A stretch of 42,924 bases of DNA, from the NCBI GenBank assembly GCA_902489665.1, contig CABUAT010000018.1, positions 1-42,924 on the forward strand. Reading direction: 5' to 3'. This document shows, piece after piece, positions 30,995 to 40,172 of this stretch. Made by a program: the position numbers and the translations under genes. Each line of letters starts with the position of its first letter. Within the stretch, counting starts at the first letter, position 1. Below the pieces are notes generated by a model. It made no database searches, was not told the DNA's origin, and saw nothing but the letters and a program-made list of their open reading frames with translations. The DNA is from an uncultured Collinsella sp. (lineage in GTDB: Bacteria; Actinomycetota; Coriobacteriia; Coriobacteriales; Coriobacteriaceae).

Positions 30995-33745
30995 TTAGGC
31001 GGGACGCTTGGCCTCGAGCTTGGCCTGGGCGGCAGCCAAGCGCGCGAGGGGCACGCGGTAGGGCGAGCAGGACACGTAGTCCACGTCGGCCACGTTAAAC
31101 AGGCCCTTGATGGACTTGGGGTCGCCGCCGTGCTCACCGCACACGCCAAAGTGCATGTCGGGGTTGGTGGCACGGCCCTTCTCGACGGCCATGCGTACCA
31201 GCTCGAGTACTGCCGTATCGATGGTCTCGAAGGGGTTGTCCTTCAGAATCTTCTTATGCATGTACAGCGGGATGAACTTAGCCTCGGCGTCGTCACGCGA
31301 GAAACCGAAGGTCGTCTGGGTGAGGTCGTTGGTGCCAAAGCAGAAGAAGTCTGCGTGATGGGCGATCTCGTCAGCGACCATGCAGGCGCGCGGCAGCTCG
31401 AGCATCGTGCCCACGGGAATATTGAGCTCGACGCCCTCTTCGTTGGAAACCTCGGCGATTACGCGCTCGATAACCTCGCGGGTCTGGACATGCTCGGCCG
31501 TGATGGAAACGAGCGGAACCATGATTTCGGGGCGCGGGTCGACGCCTTCCTTGATAAGGCGGGCAGCAGCCGTGGCCACAGCGCGGACCTGCATGAGCGG
31601 CAGATCGCCAAAGACGACGGACAGGCGCACGCCGCGCAGCCCGAGCATGGGGTTCGACTCGACCATGCCGTCGATACGGCGCAGGCGGGCGCGCAGGACG
31701 GCAAGCTCTTCCTCGCTGGCGCCAGCGGCTTCCTTCTTGGTGATGGCGACCTCGAGCTCGCGAGGATTATCCAGGAACTCATGAAGCGGCGGATCGAGCA
31801 GGCGGACGACCACATCGCGACCGGACATGGTCTTGAACATCGCCAGGAAGTCCTCGGTCTGAACCTTGAGCAGGTCGGCCAGGGCCTGCTGCTTCACGGC
31901 CTCATCGTCAGACAGGATAAAGCTCTGGATGATATTCTTGCGATCGCCCAGGAACATGTGCTCGGTGCGGCACAGGCCTATGGCCTCGGCACCAAACTCG
32001 AGGGCGAGCTCGGCATCCTCAGGGTTGTCGGCGTTGACGCGCACGTGGTTGGCGTGGCCATCGGCCTCGTCCAGACGAATCTCGTCGGCCCAGGACAGGA
32101 TGGTGTCCAGGTCGCCGGTAAGCTCGGCGGAGACCAGCTCGACGGGACCGTCGACGACGATGCCCTGGGTACCGTCGATGGAGATAACGTCGCCCTCGTG
32201 CAGCACGCGGTCGCTGCCCTCGATCCGCACGACCTTCTCGGCGGCGTCGATGTGGAAGCGTTCGACGCCGCAGACGCAAGGCGTGCCCATACCGCGGGCG
32301 ATAACGGCGGCATGGCTCGTCTTGCCACCGTGGCTGGTAAGGATACCTTCGGCGGCGACCATGCCCTTCAGGTCGTCGGGGTTGGTCTCCCAACGGACCA
32401 AGATAACCTTATGACCCTCGTTTGCGCGCGCGACGGCGTCATCGCTCGAGAACACGACCTCGCCCACGGCGGCGCCGGGGCTGGCGTTCAGACCGCTGGC
32501 CAGCGCCTCGTACCTCTTGGAAGCGTCAAACTGCGGGTGCAGGAGCTGGTCGAGTTGCGCGGGATCGATACGGCTCACGGCCTCTTCGCGGGTGATCAGG
32601 CCTTCCTCGACCATTTCGATGGCGATGCGCAGGGCGGCGGTGGCAGTGCGTTTACCCACGCGTGTCTGGAGCATCCAGAGCTTGCCCTGCTCGATGGTGA
32701 ACTCGATATCGCACATATCGCGGTAATGGTCCTCGAGCGTCAGGAACACGCGCTCGAGCTCCTCACCTGCAGACTCGAGGCCCGGGGTGGCCTTGAGGTC
32801 GCCAATGGGCTCGGTGTTGCGGATGCCGGCGACGACGTCCTCGCCCTGGGCATTAACCAAAAAGTCACCGTAGAACTCCTTGGTGCCGTCGGCCGGATTA
32901 CGCGTAAAGGCGACGCCCGTCGCAGAGGTCTCGCCCTTGTTGCCAAAGGCCATGGCCTGGACGTTGACGGCAGTACCGAGCTCGTCGGAGATGCCGTGCT
33001 GTTTGCGGTAGATGCAGGCGCGCTCGTTCATCCAGCTGCCAAAGACGGCCTGGATGGCAAGGCGCAGCTGAAGCTCAGGATCGTGCGGGAAGACGGGCTT
33101 GCCGTCGGCAACCTCGAGCTCGGGATACAGGGCGGCCTCGACGTTCTCGGAGAAGATCCCCTTGAAGGTCTCGACGAGTTCCTGCAGGTCCTCGGCCGAA
33201 AGCTCGGAATCGACGCGAATGCCGGCGACCAGGCGGGCCTGGGTCAGGGCGTTCTCGAACAGGTCGGCATCAACGCCCATGACGACGTTGGAAAACATCT
33301 GGATAAAGCGGCGGTAGCTATCCCAGGCAAAACGCGGATTTTGCGTCTGGGCGATGAGGCCCTGGACGGAATCGTCGTTGAGGCCCAAGTTGAGGACCGT
33401 GTCCATCATACCGGGCATGGAGAACGGAGCGCCCGAGCGAACCGACACGAGCAGCGGATCGGAGGCGTCGCCGAGCTTTTTGCCGCAGCGGGCCTCGAGG
33501 TCAGCCTCGGCGGCAACGATCTCATCGAGTGCGCCTTCGGGCCAGACGTTGCCGGCACCGGAGTACTCGACACAGGTCTGGCAGGTAATAGTAAAGCCAC
33601 CGGGAACCGGCAGGCCGATACGGCTCATCTCGGCAAGGTTTGCGCCTTTGCCGCCAAGCACGAAGTTCATGGACTTGTCGCCCTCAGTGACACAGGTGCC
33701 CTGGGCGTCGGTTCCAAAACGATAAACCCTCTTGCAATCGCTCAC
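30995..33745 (-). CDS. ppdK: Pyruvate, phosphate dikinase
   Basis: Interconverts pyruvate, ATP and phosphate with PEP, AMP and pyrophosphate; 916 residues. The N-terminal nucleotide-binding domain starts with FVLGGKGANLAEMSRIGLPVP; the swivelling domain has the phosphorylated His in GGKTSHAAVIARGMG, where the Thr two residues before His is the regulatory site; the C-terminal PEP domain has GLCRTEHMF and FGVCGEHGGDP with the catalytic Cys. GTG at 33745 follows GGGGAAG; an in-frame ATG at 33766 sits before that site. The regulator gene is next upstream, agreeing with control by Thr phosphorylation. Confidence 0.97.
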   Translation of the reverse strand: MSDCKRVYRFGTDAQGTCVTEGDKSMNFVLGGKGANLAEMSRIGLPVPGGFTITCQTCVEYSGAGNVWPEGALDEIVAAEADLEARCGKKLGDASDPLLVSVRSGAPFSMPGMMDTVLNLGLNDDSVQGLIAQTQNPRFAWDSYRRFIQMFSNVVMGVDADLFENALTQARLVAGIRVDSELSAEDLQELVETFKGIFSENVEAALYPELEVADGKPVFPHDPELQLRLAIQAVFGSWMNERACIYRKQHGISDELGTAVNVQAMAFGNKGETSATGVAFTRNPADGTKEFYGDFLVNAQGEDVVAGIRNTEPIGDLKATPGLESAGEELERVFLTLEDHYRDMCDIEFTIEQGKLWMLQTRVGKRTATAALRIAIEMVEEGLITREEAVSRIDPAQLDQLLHPQFDASKRYEALASGLNASPGAAVGEVVFSSDDAVARANEGHKVILVRWETNPDDLKGMVAAEGILTSHGGKTSHAAVIARGMGTPCVCGVERFHIDAAEKVVRIEGSDRVLHEGDVISIDGTQGIVVDGPVELVSAELTGDLDTILSWADEIRLDEADGHANHVRVNADNPEDAELALEFGAEAIGLCRTEHMFLGDRKNIIQSFILSDDEAVKQQALADLLKVQTEDFLAMFKTMSGRDVVVRLLDPPLHEFLDNPRELEVAITKKEAAGASEEELAVLRARLRRIDGMVESNPMLGLRGVRLSVVFGDLPLMQVRAVATAAARLIKEGVDPRPEIMVPLVSITAEHVQTREVIERVIAEVSNEEGVELNIPVGTMLELPRACMVADEIAHHADFFCFGTNDLTQTTFGFSRDDAEAKFIPLYMHKKILKDNPFETIDTAVLELVRMAVEKGRATNPDMHFGVCGEHGGDPKSIKGLFNVADVDYVSCSPYRVPLARLAAAQAKLEAKRPA

Positions 33746-33867
33746 GATACTTCCCCTTCCATGCACTTACGCGCACGACCGTGGTAACGAATCGACCCAC
33801 CGGATGCGGGCCGTGAGGGAACTATACGGCGCGTTTTGGGCAGGCTTGAGCAGAGGGTGCGCGGTTT

Positions 33868-33896
33868 GGTAAACGTGCTAAAACTGGCGGTAAACG
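33868..33896 (-). promoter_or_regulatory. Direct repeat upstream of ppdK
   Basis: GGTAAACG occurs at 33868-33875 and 33889-33896, 21 bases apart (two helical turns), in the ppdK upstream region. AAGGT-GGTT-ACCTT at 33906-33919 is a small inverted repeat beside it. Candidate regulator sites. Confidence 0.4.
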
Positions 33897-34001
33897 GTAG
33901 ATAAAGGTGGTTACCTTATGAAGATACCACTGCAAGAAAAATGCAGGTCAGATGCAAGTTTCTTGCTAAATCGCTTTATCATTATCGTGCATTATTTTGA
34001 G

Positions 34002-34033
34002 GTAGTCTATTTAGGACGGGGCTTTTTAACTAC
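34002..34033. repeat. Conserved-loop hairpin element, copy 1
   Basis: GTAGT (34002-34006) and ACTAC (34029-34033) bracket a 22-base loop containing TAGGACGGGG and a T-run. The same loop core, with another stem, occurs at 41970-42004. It lies ten bases beyond the ppsR stop. Confidence 0.55.
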
Positions 34034-34042
34034 TCCAATGAG

Positions 34043-34918
34043 CTAACTTTGCTGCACTCGACTGGCGGCGCGGCGGGCGCGGGCTTCTTGGATTTCCTCC
34101 AAGTGGCTAATGATCTCGGCAGCGCTTTCCTCGATGGCCTTGCCGTCGGTACGCACCACAAAGCAGCCTAGGCGCTTCATGAGGGCACGAGCTTCCTCGA
34201 GCTCGCTGCGCACGCTCTCGGGCTCGGCATAGGAGCCGGCAACGGCACGGGCGTAGTCATCGCCCAAGCGGCTATCGCGAATCTCGGAAATAACGTCGAC
34301 GGTCGAAATCAGGCCAAACAAACGCATCGGGTCGACCTCGTAAATTGACTTGGGCGGCTCCATGCCATGGGCCAACGGAACATTGGCAACCTTGTAACCT
34401 TGAAAGGCCAAAAACATCGACAGCGGCGTCTTGGACGTGCGCGATACGCCCAGCAGCACGATATCGGCACCCGACAGATCGTCGCAGCCGCGCCCGTCAT
34501 CGTGCTCAACGAAATACTCCATGGCCTCGATACGATGGAAATAGCGGTCATCGGTCCTGTGAATCACGCCCGCGACGCCCTTGGGCGGTACACCGATGAG
34601 CGACGACAGCACGGCGAGCGTCGGGCCGATCAGGTCGACCGAGCGAATATGCAGCATGCCCAGGTAATCGAGCACACGAGCACGTAGCGCCGGGTCGACG
34701 ATGGTATGGAACACGGCGATATCGCGATGGTCGGCATCGACGCGCGGCCCCACAAATGACTTGACCTGCTCCACAGAAGTCACCTTAGGCAGGCGCAAAA
34801 CACAAAAAGCCCCTTCATCAAATTGCCCGGACGCCGCAAGCACCACCTCACAAGCGGTATCACCGAGCGAGTCGGAGATAACGATAACGGTGGGACGAGC
34901 GGTGACCGGGCAATCCAT
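34043..34918 (-). CDS. ppsR: PPDK regulatory protein (bifunctional kinase/phosphorylase)
   Basis: DUF299-family enzyme that phosphorylates the regulatory Thr of phospho-PPDK using ADP and removes it with phosphate; 291 residues. ISDSLGDTACEV near the N-terminus and the P-loop GVSRTSKTPLS at about residues 152-162 are family marks. ATG at 34918 follows AAAAGGAG. Its place just before ppdK on the same strand points to PPDK rather than PEP synthase as target. The C-terminus is Arg/Ala-rich. It follows glyS by 34 bases and may be cotranscribed with glyQS. Confidence 0.94.
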   Translation of the reverse strand: MDCPVTARPTVIVISDSLGDTACEVVLAASGQFDEGAFCVLRLPKVTSVEQVKSFVGPRVDADHRDIAVFHTIVDPALRARVLDYLGMLHIRSVDLIGPTLAVLSSLIGVPPKGVAGVIHRTDDRYFHRIEAMEYFVEHDDGRGCDDLSGADIVLLGVSRTSKTPLSMFLAFQGYKVANVPLAHGMEPPKSIYEVDPMRLFGLISTVDVISEIRDSRLGDDYARAVAGSYAEPESVRSELEEARALMKRLGCFVVRTDGKAIEESAAEIISHLEEIQEARARRAASRVQQS

Positions 34919-34952
34919 GCGGGGCTCCTTTTGCGCTTACGCGCAGGCTGGC

Positions 34953-37049
34953 TTACTTTTTGCGGGCAAGCTCACCGATGTTGGCAATGCCGGAGAAAAC
35001 GGCCTCGAAGCGGTTGAGCAGCTTAAGGCGATTATCGCGGAGCTGCTCGTCCTTGTCCATGACCATAACCTCATCGAAGAAGCGGTCGATGGGGGCGCGC
35101 AGGGCGGCAAGGGCCGCAAATGCGGCCGGGTAATCCTCGGCAGCAAGGGCGGCGTCGACAGCGGTCTGAGCAGCCTCGGAGGCATCGGCAAGCGCGAGCT
35201 CGACCTCGCCCATCAGGGCGCGGTCGTACTCCGCGCCCAGCTCGGGCTTGGAGATATGCGCGGCACGGGCATAGGCCGTCGCCAGGTTGTCAAAGGTCTC
35301 GGCGTCGTTCTTGCGAGCCTCGTCGAGGGCGGCGCAGCGGGCGAAGAAGACGGACGGGGCGATGATGTGCACCGCGGAGACGGCAGCAACGGTATCGGCC
35401 GGGATCTTCTCGTCGCGGGCCATGCTCACCAGGCGGCCATGGAAGAAGTCGCGAACCTGCTGGGCGACTTCGGCGGCGTCAAACTCAATGCCCTGCTCAC
35501 TATAGAGCTCGAGCGCAAAGTCGATAAGCGACGTGGGGTCGATCGGCAGGCGGTCGCGCAGGATGTTGATGATGCCGATAGCGGCACGACGCAGCGCATA
35601 GGGGTCGGAGGAGCCGGTCGGGGGCTCGCCGATGGCAAAGATACCGGCAATGGTATCGAGCTTGTCGGCACAGGCCACGATGCAGCCAGCGGTGCCCTCG
35701 GGCAGCTCGTCACCGGCAAAGCGGGGACGATAGTGATCGCGAATGGCGTGGGCGACCTCGTCGTTCTCCCCCATCGCGGTCGCGTAATAACCGCCCATCA
35801 CGCCCTGCTGGCTCGTGAACTCGACGACGGCGTTGGACACCAGGTCGGCCTTGCACAGGTGCGCGGCACGGCCGGCGTCAGCTGCCAGATGAGCACCCAG
35901 GTGTGCCTCACGGGCAATAGCGAGCGCGAGCTGCTCGATGCGCTCGGACTTGGCGAGCACGCTACCGAGCTTCTCCTGGAAGGCAACCTTGGCCAGACGC
36001 TCACGGAACTCGTCGAGGGAGATCTTCAGGTCCTCCTCGTAGAAGAACTTTGCGTCGTCCAGACGGGCGCGCACGACGCGCTCGTTGCCGTCGATCACGC
36101 GCTCGGCGTTCTCGGGCTTGCTGTTGGAGACGACCACGAACTCACGCGTCAACTTGCCCTCGCCGTCATAGATCGGGAAGTAGCGCTGGTTGGTGAGCAT
36201 GGACTCGCAGATGATCTCGTGCGGAACCTTGAGGAACTCCTCATCGAAAGTACCGACGAGCACCGTCGGCCACTCGCAGAGGTTGATAACCTCCTCAAAG
36301 ACCTTCTTGGGCGTGTCGACATGGCAGCCGGGACGGGCAGCCTCGACCTCAGCGATACCGGCGAGGATGGCCTCGCGACGACGCTCGGCAGAAAGCACGC
36401 CGGCGTCCTCGAGCACCTGCTCGTAAACGGCGGGGCTGGCAACCACATGGTCACCAGGGCCAAGTACGCGATGACCACGCGTGGTGTTGCCACTCGTCAC
36501 GTCGGCAAACGACACGGGAACAACATCCTCGCCCAAAAGGCAGCAGATCCAACGGACCGGACGCACGAACGTGGCGTGCTCGTGGCCCCAGCGCTGACTA
36601 CGGTAGTTGGGCCACTGCAGGCCGGCGATGGTCTTCTCGCACAGAGCGGTCAGAATCGGCGTAGCCGGTGCGGAGGGAATGTTCTTCTCGGCGAACACAT
36701 ACTCGCGACCGTCAGTGTCCTCGCGACGGACCAGGTCCTCGGCAGCCACACCGCACTTGCGGGCAAAGCCCTGGGCGGCCTTGGTGGCGTTACCGTCAGC
36801 GTCGAAGGCGATGTTGGCCGCGGGGCCGCGCTTGACCTCGTGAACCTCATCGGTCGCGGTGGCGACGTCGGCAACGAGCGCAGCCAGGCGACGCGGGCTC
36901 GAGATCACGCGGACCTCGCCGTGGGCCAGACCGGCCTCATCGAGACCCTTGGCAATCATAGTGCCAAGCTGCTTGACGGCATTGTTCAGCGGTGCAGAGG
37001 GCATTTCCTCCGTACCGATCTCAAACAGGAAATCCTTAGCGTCTGCCAT
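34953..37049 (-). CDS. glyS: Glycyl-tRNA synthetase beta subunit
   Basis: Beta chain of the tetrameric alpha2beta2 enzyme; 698 residues. The opening FLFEIGTEEMPSAPL is diagnostic, and a HD-like region (about 320-450) and a C-terminal anticodon-binding helical domain (about 580-690) follow. ATG at 37049 has GAGGTGG upstream and is three bases from the glyQ stop. The tRNA-binding function of the beta chain complements the catalytic alpha chain. Confidence 0.97.
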   Translation of the reverse strand: MADAKDFLFEIGTEEMPSAPLNNAVKQLGTMIAKGLDEAGLAHGEVRVISSPRRLAALVADVATATDEVHEVKRGPAANIAFDADGNATKAAQGFARKCGVAAEDLVRREDTDGREYVFAEKNIPSAPATPILTALCEKTIAGLQWPNYRSQRWGHEHATFVRPVRWICCLLGEDVVPVSFADVTSGNTTRGHRVLGPGDHVVASPAVYEQVLEDAGVLSAERRREAILAGIAEVEAARPGCHVDTPKKVFEEVINLCEWPTVLVGTFDEEFLKVPHEIICESMLTNQRYFPIYDGEGKLTREFVVVSNSKPENAERVIDGNERVVRARLDDAKFFYEEDLKISLDEFRERLAKVAFQEKLGSVLAKSERIEQLALAIAREAHLGAHLAADAGRAAHLCKADLVSNAVVEFTSQQGVMGGYYATAMGENDEVAHAIRDHYRPRFAGDELPEGTAGCIVACADKLDTIAGIFAIGEPPTGSSDPYALRRAAIGIINILRDRLPIDPTSLIDFALELYSEQGIEFDAAEVAQQVRDFFHGRLVSMARDEKIPADTVAAVSAVHIIAPSVFFARCAALDEARKNDAETFDNLATAYARAAHISKPELGAEYDRALMGEVELALADASEAAQTAVDAALAAEDYPAAFAALAALRAPIDRFFDEVMVMDKDEQLRDNRLKLLNRFEAVFSGIANIGELARKK

Positions 37050-37052
37050 GGC

Positions 37053-37964
37053 TTACGCCACCTCGCCTTCCTGATCGGCATTCTCGTTGATTCCGGCGAC
37101 CTCGGCCATATAGGCCTCGCAGCACGCCTTGGCGACGGCGCGGACGCGCAGGATGTAGTTGGCACGCTCGACTGCGGACAGCGCACCGCGGGCATCGAGC
37201 AGGTTGAAGGCATGGCTGCACTTCATGACGCAGTCATATGCCGGCAGCGGCAGCTTGCGCTCCAGGCAGGAGTGGCACTCGGCCTCGTAGTCGTCAAACT
37301 TCTGACGCATCATCTCGACGTTGGCGACCTCAAAATTGTAAGCACTAAACTCGCGCTCGTTCTCCAGGAACACGTCGCCGTAGGTCATGGGCGTGCCGTC
37401 GGGCAGGTAGCTCCACACCAGGTCATAGACCGAGTTGACGCCCTGGGCGTACATGGCGATACGCTCCAGGCCATAGGTGATCTCGACGGGCACGGGGTCG
37501 ACTTCGATGCCGCCCACCTGCTGGAAGTACGTAAACTGCGTGACCTCCATGCCGTTGAGCCAGACCTCCCAGCCAAGGCCCCAGGCGCCGAGCGTCGGGC
37601 TCTCCCAGTCGTCCTCGACAAAGCGGACGTCATGGTCGTTGGGGTCCAGGCCAATGGCGGCCAGCGAACCCAGGTAGAGCTCCTGGGCGTTGACCGGCGA
37701 GGGCTTGATGAGCACCTGGAACTGATAATAGTGCTGCATGCGGTTGGGGTTCTCGCCATAGCGGCCGTCGGCGGGACGGCGGCAGGGCTGCGCATAGCAG
37801 GTGCGCCACTCGGCGGGACCGAGCGAGCGCAGCGTGGTCGCGGTATGGAAGGTACCGGCACCGACCTCGGAGTCATAGGGCTGCATAATGACGCAGCCCT
37901 GCTCGCCCCAGTACTGCTGGAGGCGCAGGATGATGTCTTGGAAGGAAAGCGATGAAGCGTTCAT
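37053..37964 (-). CDS. glyQ: Glycyl-tRNA synthetase alpha subunit
   Basis: Catalytic alpha chain of the two-subunit bacterial GlyRS; 303 residues. LSFQDIILRLQQYWGEQGC, then GAGTFHTATTLRSLGP and WRTCYAQPCRRPADGRYGENPNR are family signatures. The leader is only about 60 bases, with TATAGT on the minus strand near 38010 as a possible -10, too short for a T-box. Confidence 0.97.
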   Translation of the reverse strand: MNASSLSFQDIILRLQQYWGEQGCVIMQPYDSEVGAGTFHTATTLRSLGPAEWRTCYAQPCRRPADGRYGENPNRMQHYYQFQVLIKPSPVNAQELYLGSLAAIGLDPNDHDVRFVEDDWESPTLGAWGLGWEVWLNGMEVTQFTYFQQVGGIEVDPVPVEITYGLERIAMYAQGVNSVYDLVWSYLPDGTPMTYGDVFLENEREFSAYNFEVANVEMMRQKFDDYEAECHSCLERKLPLPAYDCVMKCSHAFNLLDARGALSAVERANYILRVRAVAKACCEAYMAEVAGINENADQEGEVA

Positions 37965-38023
37965 GCCTCTAATATCCCCTCGTCGAAACGATTACACGGT
38001 TAGGTACTGTACTATAGCGGTTT

Positions 38024-38587
38024 TTAATCGATAGCGCCGATACGGTTGAGCGGCCAGTAGCGCACAAGCGCCACGGCGATCAAGTCGGAGCGGTCGACCG
38101 GGCCAAAGTAGCGGGAGTCAGCAGAGTTCTCGCGGTTGTCGCCCATCACCCACACACAGTCGTCAGGGACGGTGTAGGGATAGCTCACCTGAGCGCCGGG
38201 GGCTTGGACCGAAAGCGGCCAGCTCATGCCAGTCGTATAGTCCTCGTCGAGCGCCCGGCCGTCGACGACGACCTTGCCGTCCTGCAGATCGACCGTCTGG
38301 CCGGCCGTGGCGATGACGCGCTTTACCAGCACGTCATGTTCGGACGTGGCATCGGGGTTGTGGAATACCACGATATCGCCTTGCTTGACGGGCTGTCCGA
38401 GTTCGAGCGTCACCTTCTGCGCCAGAATCTGGTCGCCGATCTCGATCGTGGACTCCATGGAGCCGGTGGGCACCACAAAGGGCTCGACCACAAACGTGCG
38501 AATCAAGAAGGTGGCGACCAGCGCAATCGCAACGATTACGATCCACTCAAAGGCGCCCCTCAGGGCAGAATGCTGCGATGGAACCAT
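38024..38587 (-). CDS. lepB: Signal peptidase I
   Basis: Membrane Ser/Lys protease that removes signal peptides; 187 residues. One N-terminal membrane helix (about 12-32) leads to PTGSMESTI with the catalytic Ser; VLVKRVIA has the general-base Lys, and GDNRENSADSR is box E. ATG at 38587 follows GAGGAG; a GTG at 38593 would lie on that site. It is coupled to trmD, whose stop lies two bases upstream. Confidence 0.95.
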   Translation of the reverse strand: MVPSQHSALRGAFEWIVIVAIALVATFLIRTFVVEPFVVPTGSMESTIEIGDQILAQKVTLELGQPVKQGDIVVFHNPDATSEHDVLVKRVIATAGQTVDLQDGKVVVDGRALDEDYTTGMSWPLSVQAPGAQVSYPYTVPDDCVWVMGDNRENSADSRYFGPVDRSDLIAVALVRYWPLNRIGAID

Positions 38588-38589
38588 TC

Positions 38590-39348
38590 TCACTCCTCGC
38601 TCTGCGAATACGAAGCGTCCAGGATCTCCCGCGCGTACGCGCGCTCCTCAGCCGTAAGACGTGCCGCCTCGATCAGGTCGGGACGCCAACGACAGGTACG
38701 CTCGATGGCGTTTTTGCGACGCCAGGCATCGACCTTGGCGTGGTCGCCGCTTACGAGTACTGGAGGCACGCCCTCGCCATTGAACTCGGCGGGGCGGGTG
38801 TACTGCGCGTACTCGAGCAGGCCACCGTCCTCGGCGGTCGAGAAGGACTCGTCCACATTGCTCATCTCGTCGCCCAAGGCTCCGGGAATGAGCCGTACGA
38901 CGGCGTCGGCTACGACCATAGCGGGCAGCTCGCCGCCCGTGAGCACGTAGTCGCCAATCGACAGGCGCTCGTCGGCATACGCATAAGCGCGCTCGTCGAC
39001 GCCCTCGTAACGGCTGCACACAAACAGCAGGCGCTCACTTTTGAGCAGGCGCTCGGCCACATGCTGCGTAAAGGGCTCGCCGCAGGGGGTGAAGAACACC
39101 ACGGTGGGCTTGGGACCCTCGGAGCTGATGGCCTCGATTGCCTCGGCAATGGGCTCGACCTTCATGAGCATGCCCTGCCCACCGCCGTACGGCTCGTCAT
39201 CGACGGTGCGATGGCGGTCGTGCGTCCAGTCGCGCAGGTTATACGCCTTAAAATCAAAAAGGCCGGCCTTGCGGGCGCGGCCCAAAATCGACGTGGACAT
39301 GACGGGCTCAAACATCTCGGGAAAGACCGAAAGGGTCTCAATCAGCAT
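38590..39348 (-). CDS. trmD: tRNA (guanine-37 N1)-methyltransferase
   Basis: SPOUT-class enzyme making m1G37, which prevents frameshifting; 252 residues. Signatures LSVFPEMFEP, DDEPYGGGQGMLMK and CSRYEGVDERA plus IGDYVLTGGELPA (the trefoil-knot SAM site) are all seen. It lies ten bases after rimM in the usual ribosome-maturation cluster. Confidence 0.97.
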   Translation of the reverse strand: MLIETLSVFPEMFEPVMSTSILGRARKAGLFDFKAYNLRDWTHDRHRTVDDEPYGGGQGMLMKVEPIAEAIEAISSEGPKPTVVFFTPCGEPFTQHVAERLLKSERLLFVCSRYEGVDERAYAYADERLSIGDYVLTGGELPAMVVADAVVRLIPGALGDEMSNVDESFSTAEDGGLLEYAQYTRPAEFNGEGVPPVLVSGDHAKVDAWRRKNAIERTCRWRPDLIEAARLTAEERAYAREILDASYSQSEE

Positions 39349-39358
39349 GCTGTCCTCC

Positions 39359-39880
39359 CTACTTGTCCATATCGATCAAGCCGTCCATAACGTGGACGGA
39401 AATTGTTCCTGTGTCGGGAAGATCGAGCACAACCTGCTCGATCGCGGGAATCAGCACCTCGCCGTACCGATCGCCCTCGACAACCCAAACATCGTTGGCG
39501 GGCGTCGACATAATCTCGACAATCGTACCGAGCGAGCCAAAGCGCTCGTCGACCACCTCGCGACCCATCAGGTCGGTATAGGCAGCGTCGAGCGAATCGA
39601 GCTCAAAGTCGTCACGATTTGCCAGCACGTAGCATCCCGTGATGCCCTCGGCGGCCGTCAAGTCGTCAATGCCCTCAAACGAGACCAGATCGCCATCGCC
39701 CGCATCGGTGACGGACACGACCGTGCAAAAGCGGTCGCGCTTGAGCGCCGGCGGCGTCAGGGCGACGCGCATACCAGGCTCTAATACAGAAGGAAGCCCC
39801 CGCAGCGGCTGTGCGAGGACCTCCCCCTTCCTTCCGTGCGGCTTGACCACACGGGCGATGTTTTTGTACTGGGACCTCAA
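39359..39880 (-). CDS. rimM: 16S rRNA processing protein RimM
   Basis: Helps 30S assembly around S19; 173 residues. The N-terminal barrel has IARVVKPHGRKGEVLAQPL, the PRC-barrel domain is C-terminal with LGTIVEIMSTPANDVWVV, and IPAIEQVV matches the family end. The start is TTG at 39880, four bases after khpA. The next in-frame options are far inside the domain. Confidence 0.94.
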   Translation of the reverse strand: MRSQYKNIARVVKPHGRKGEVLAQPLRGLPSVLEPGMRVALTPPALKRDRFCTVVSVTDAGDGDLVSFEGIDDLTAAEGITGCYVLANRDDFELDSLDAAYTDLMGREVVDERFGSLGTIVEIMSTPANDVWVVEGDRYGEVLIPAIEQVVLDLPDTGTISVHVMDGLIDMDK

Positions 39881-39884
39881 GGTC

Positions 39885-40169
39885 CTAGCCCAGAACCTCT
39901 ACCTCGACAGCAGTGTCGAGGCGAGCGGCCAGTGCACGGGCGAGCGTGCGAATGGCCTTGATGGTACGGCCACGACGGCCGATGACCTTAGCGACGTCAT
40001 CCTCGGCGACCGAAACCTCAATCGTAGAGGCGTCGTCACCATCGATGACCTCAAGGCTCACGGAATCCGGGTCGTCGACGATCTGAACAACGAGATATTC
40101 GACGAGATCGGCGATGCGATCTGAGAGCATTGCCTCACCCTCGAGCTGTGCAGCGTCAACCTCAGGCAC
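39885..40169 (-). CDS. khpA: KH-domain RNA-binding protein KhpA
   Basis: Small KH protein, in other Gram-positives the partner of KhpB in RNA binding and cell-size control; 94 residues. The single KH domain has the GxxG loop in VIGRRGRTIKAIRTL. The start is GTG at 40169 with GAGGAG upstream, three bases after the rpsP stop. The position between rpsP and rimM is conserved in Gram-positives. Confidence 0.93.
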   Translation of the reverse strand: MPEVDAAQLEGEAMLSDRIADLVEYLVVQIVDDPDSVSLEVIDGDDASTIEVSVAEDDVAKVIGRRGRTIKAIRTLARALAARLDTAVEVEVLG

Positions 40170-40172
40170 GAT

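Noticed and set aside
31130..33787. 885-codon open frame antisense to ppdK
   Set aside because: Shadow of ppdK codon bias; no recognisable domain or ribosome site.
34701..37955. 1084-codon open frame antisense to ppsR, glyS and glyQ
   Set aside because: It crosses three well-identified genes and has low-complexity His/Gly/Asp/Val-rich translation. In GC-rich genes that avoid TTA, CTA and TCA codons the opposite strand is often stop-free.
37965..38023. T-box riboswitch before glyQ
   Set aside because: The gap is under 60 bases and lacks the specifier stem and the T-box sequence.
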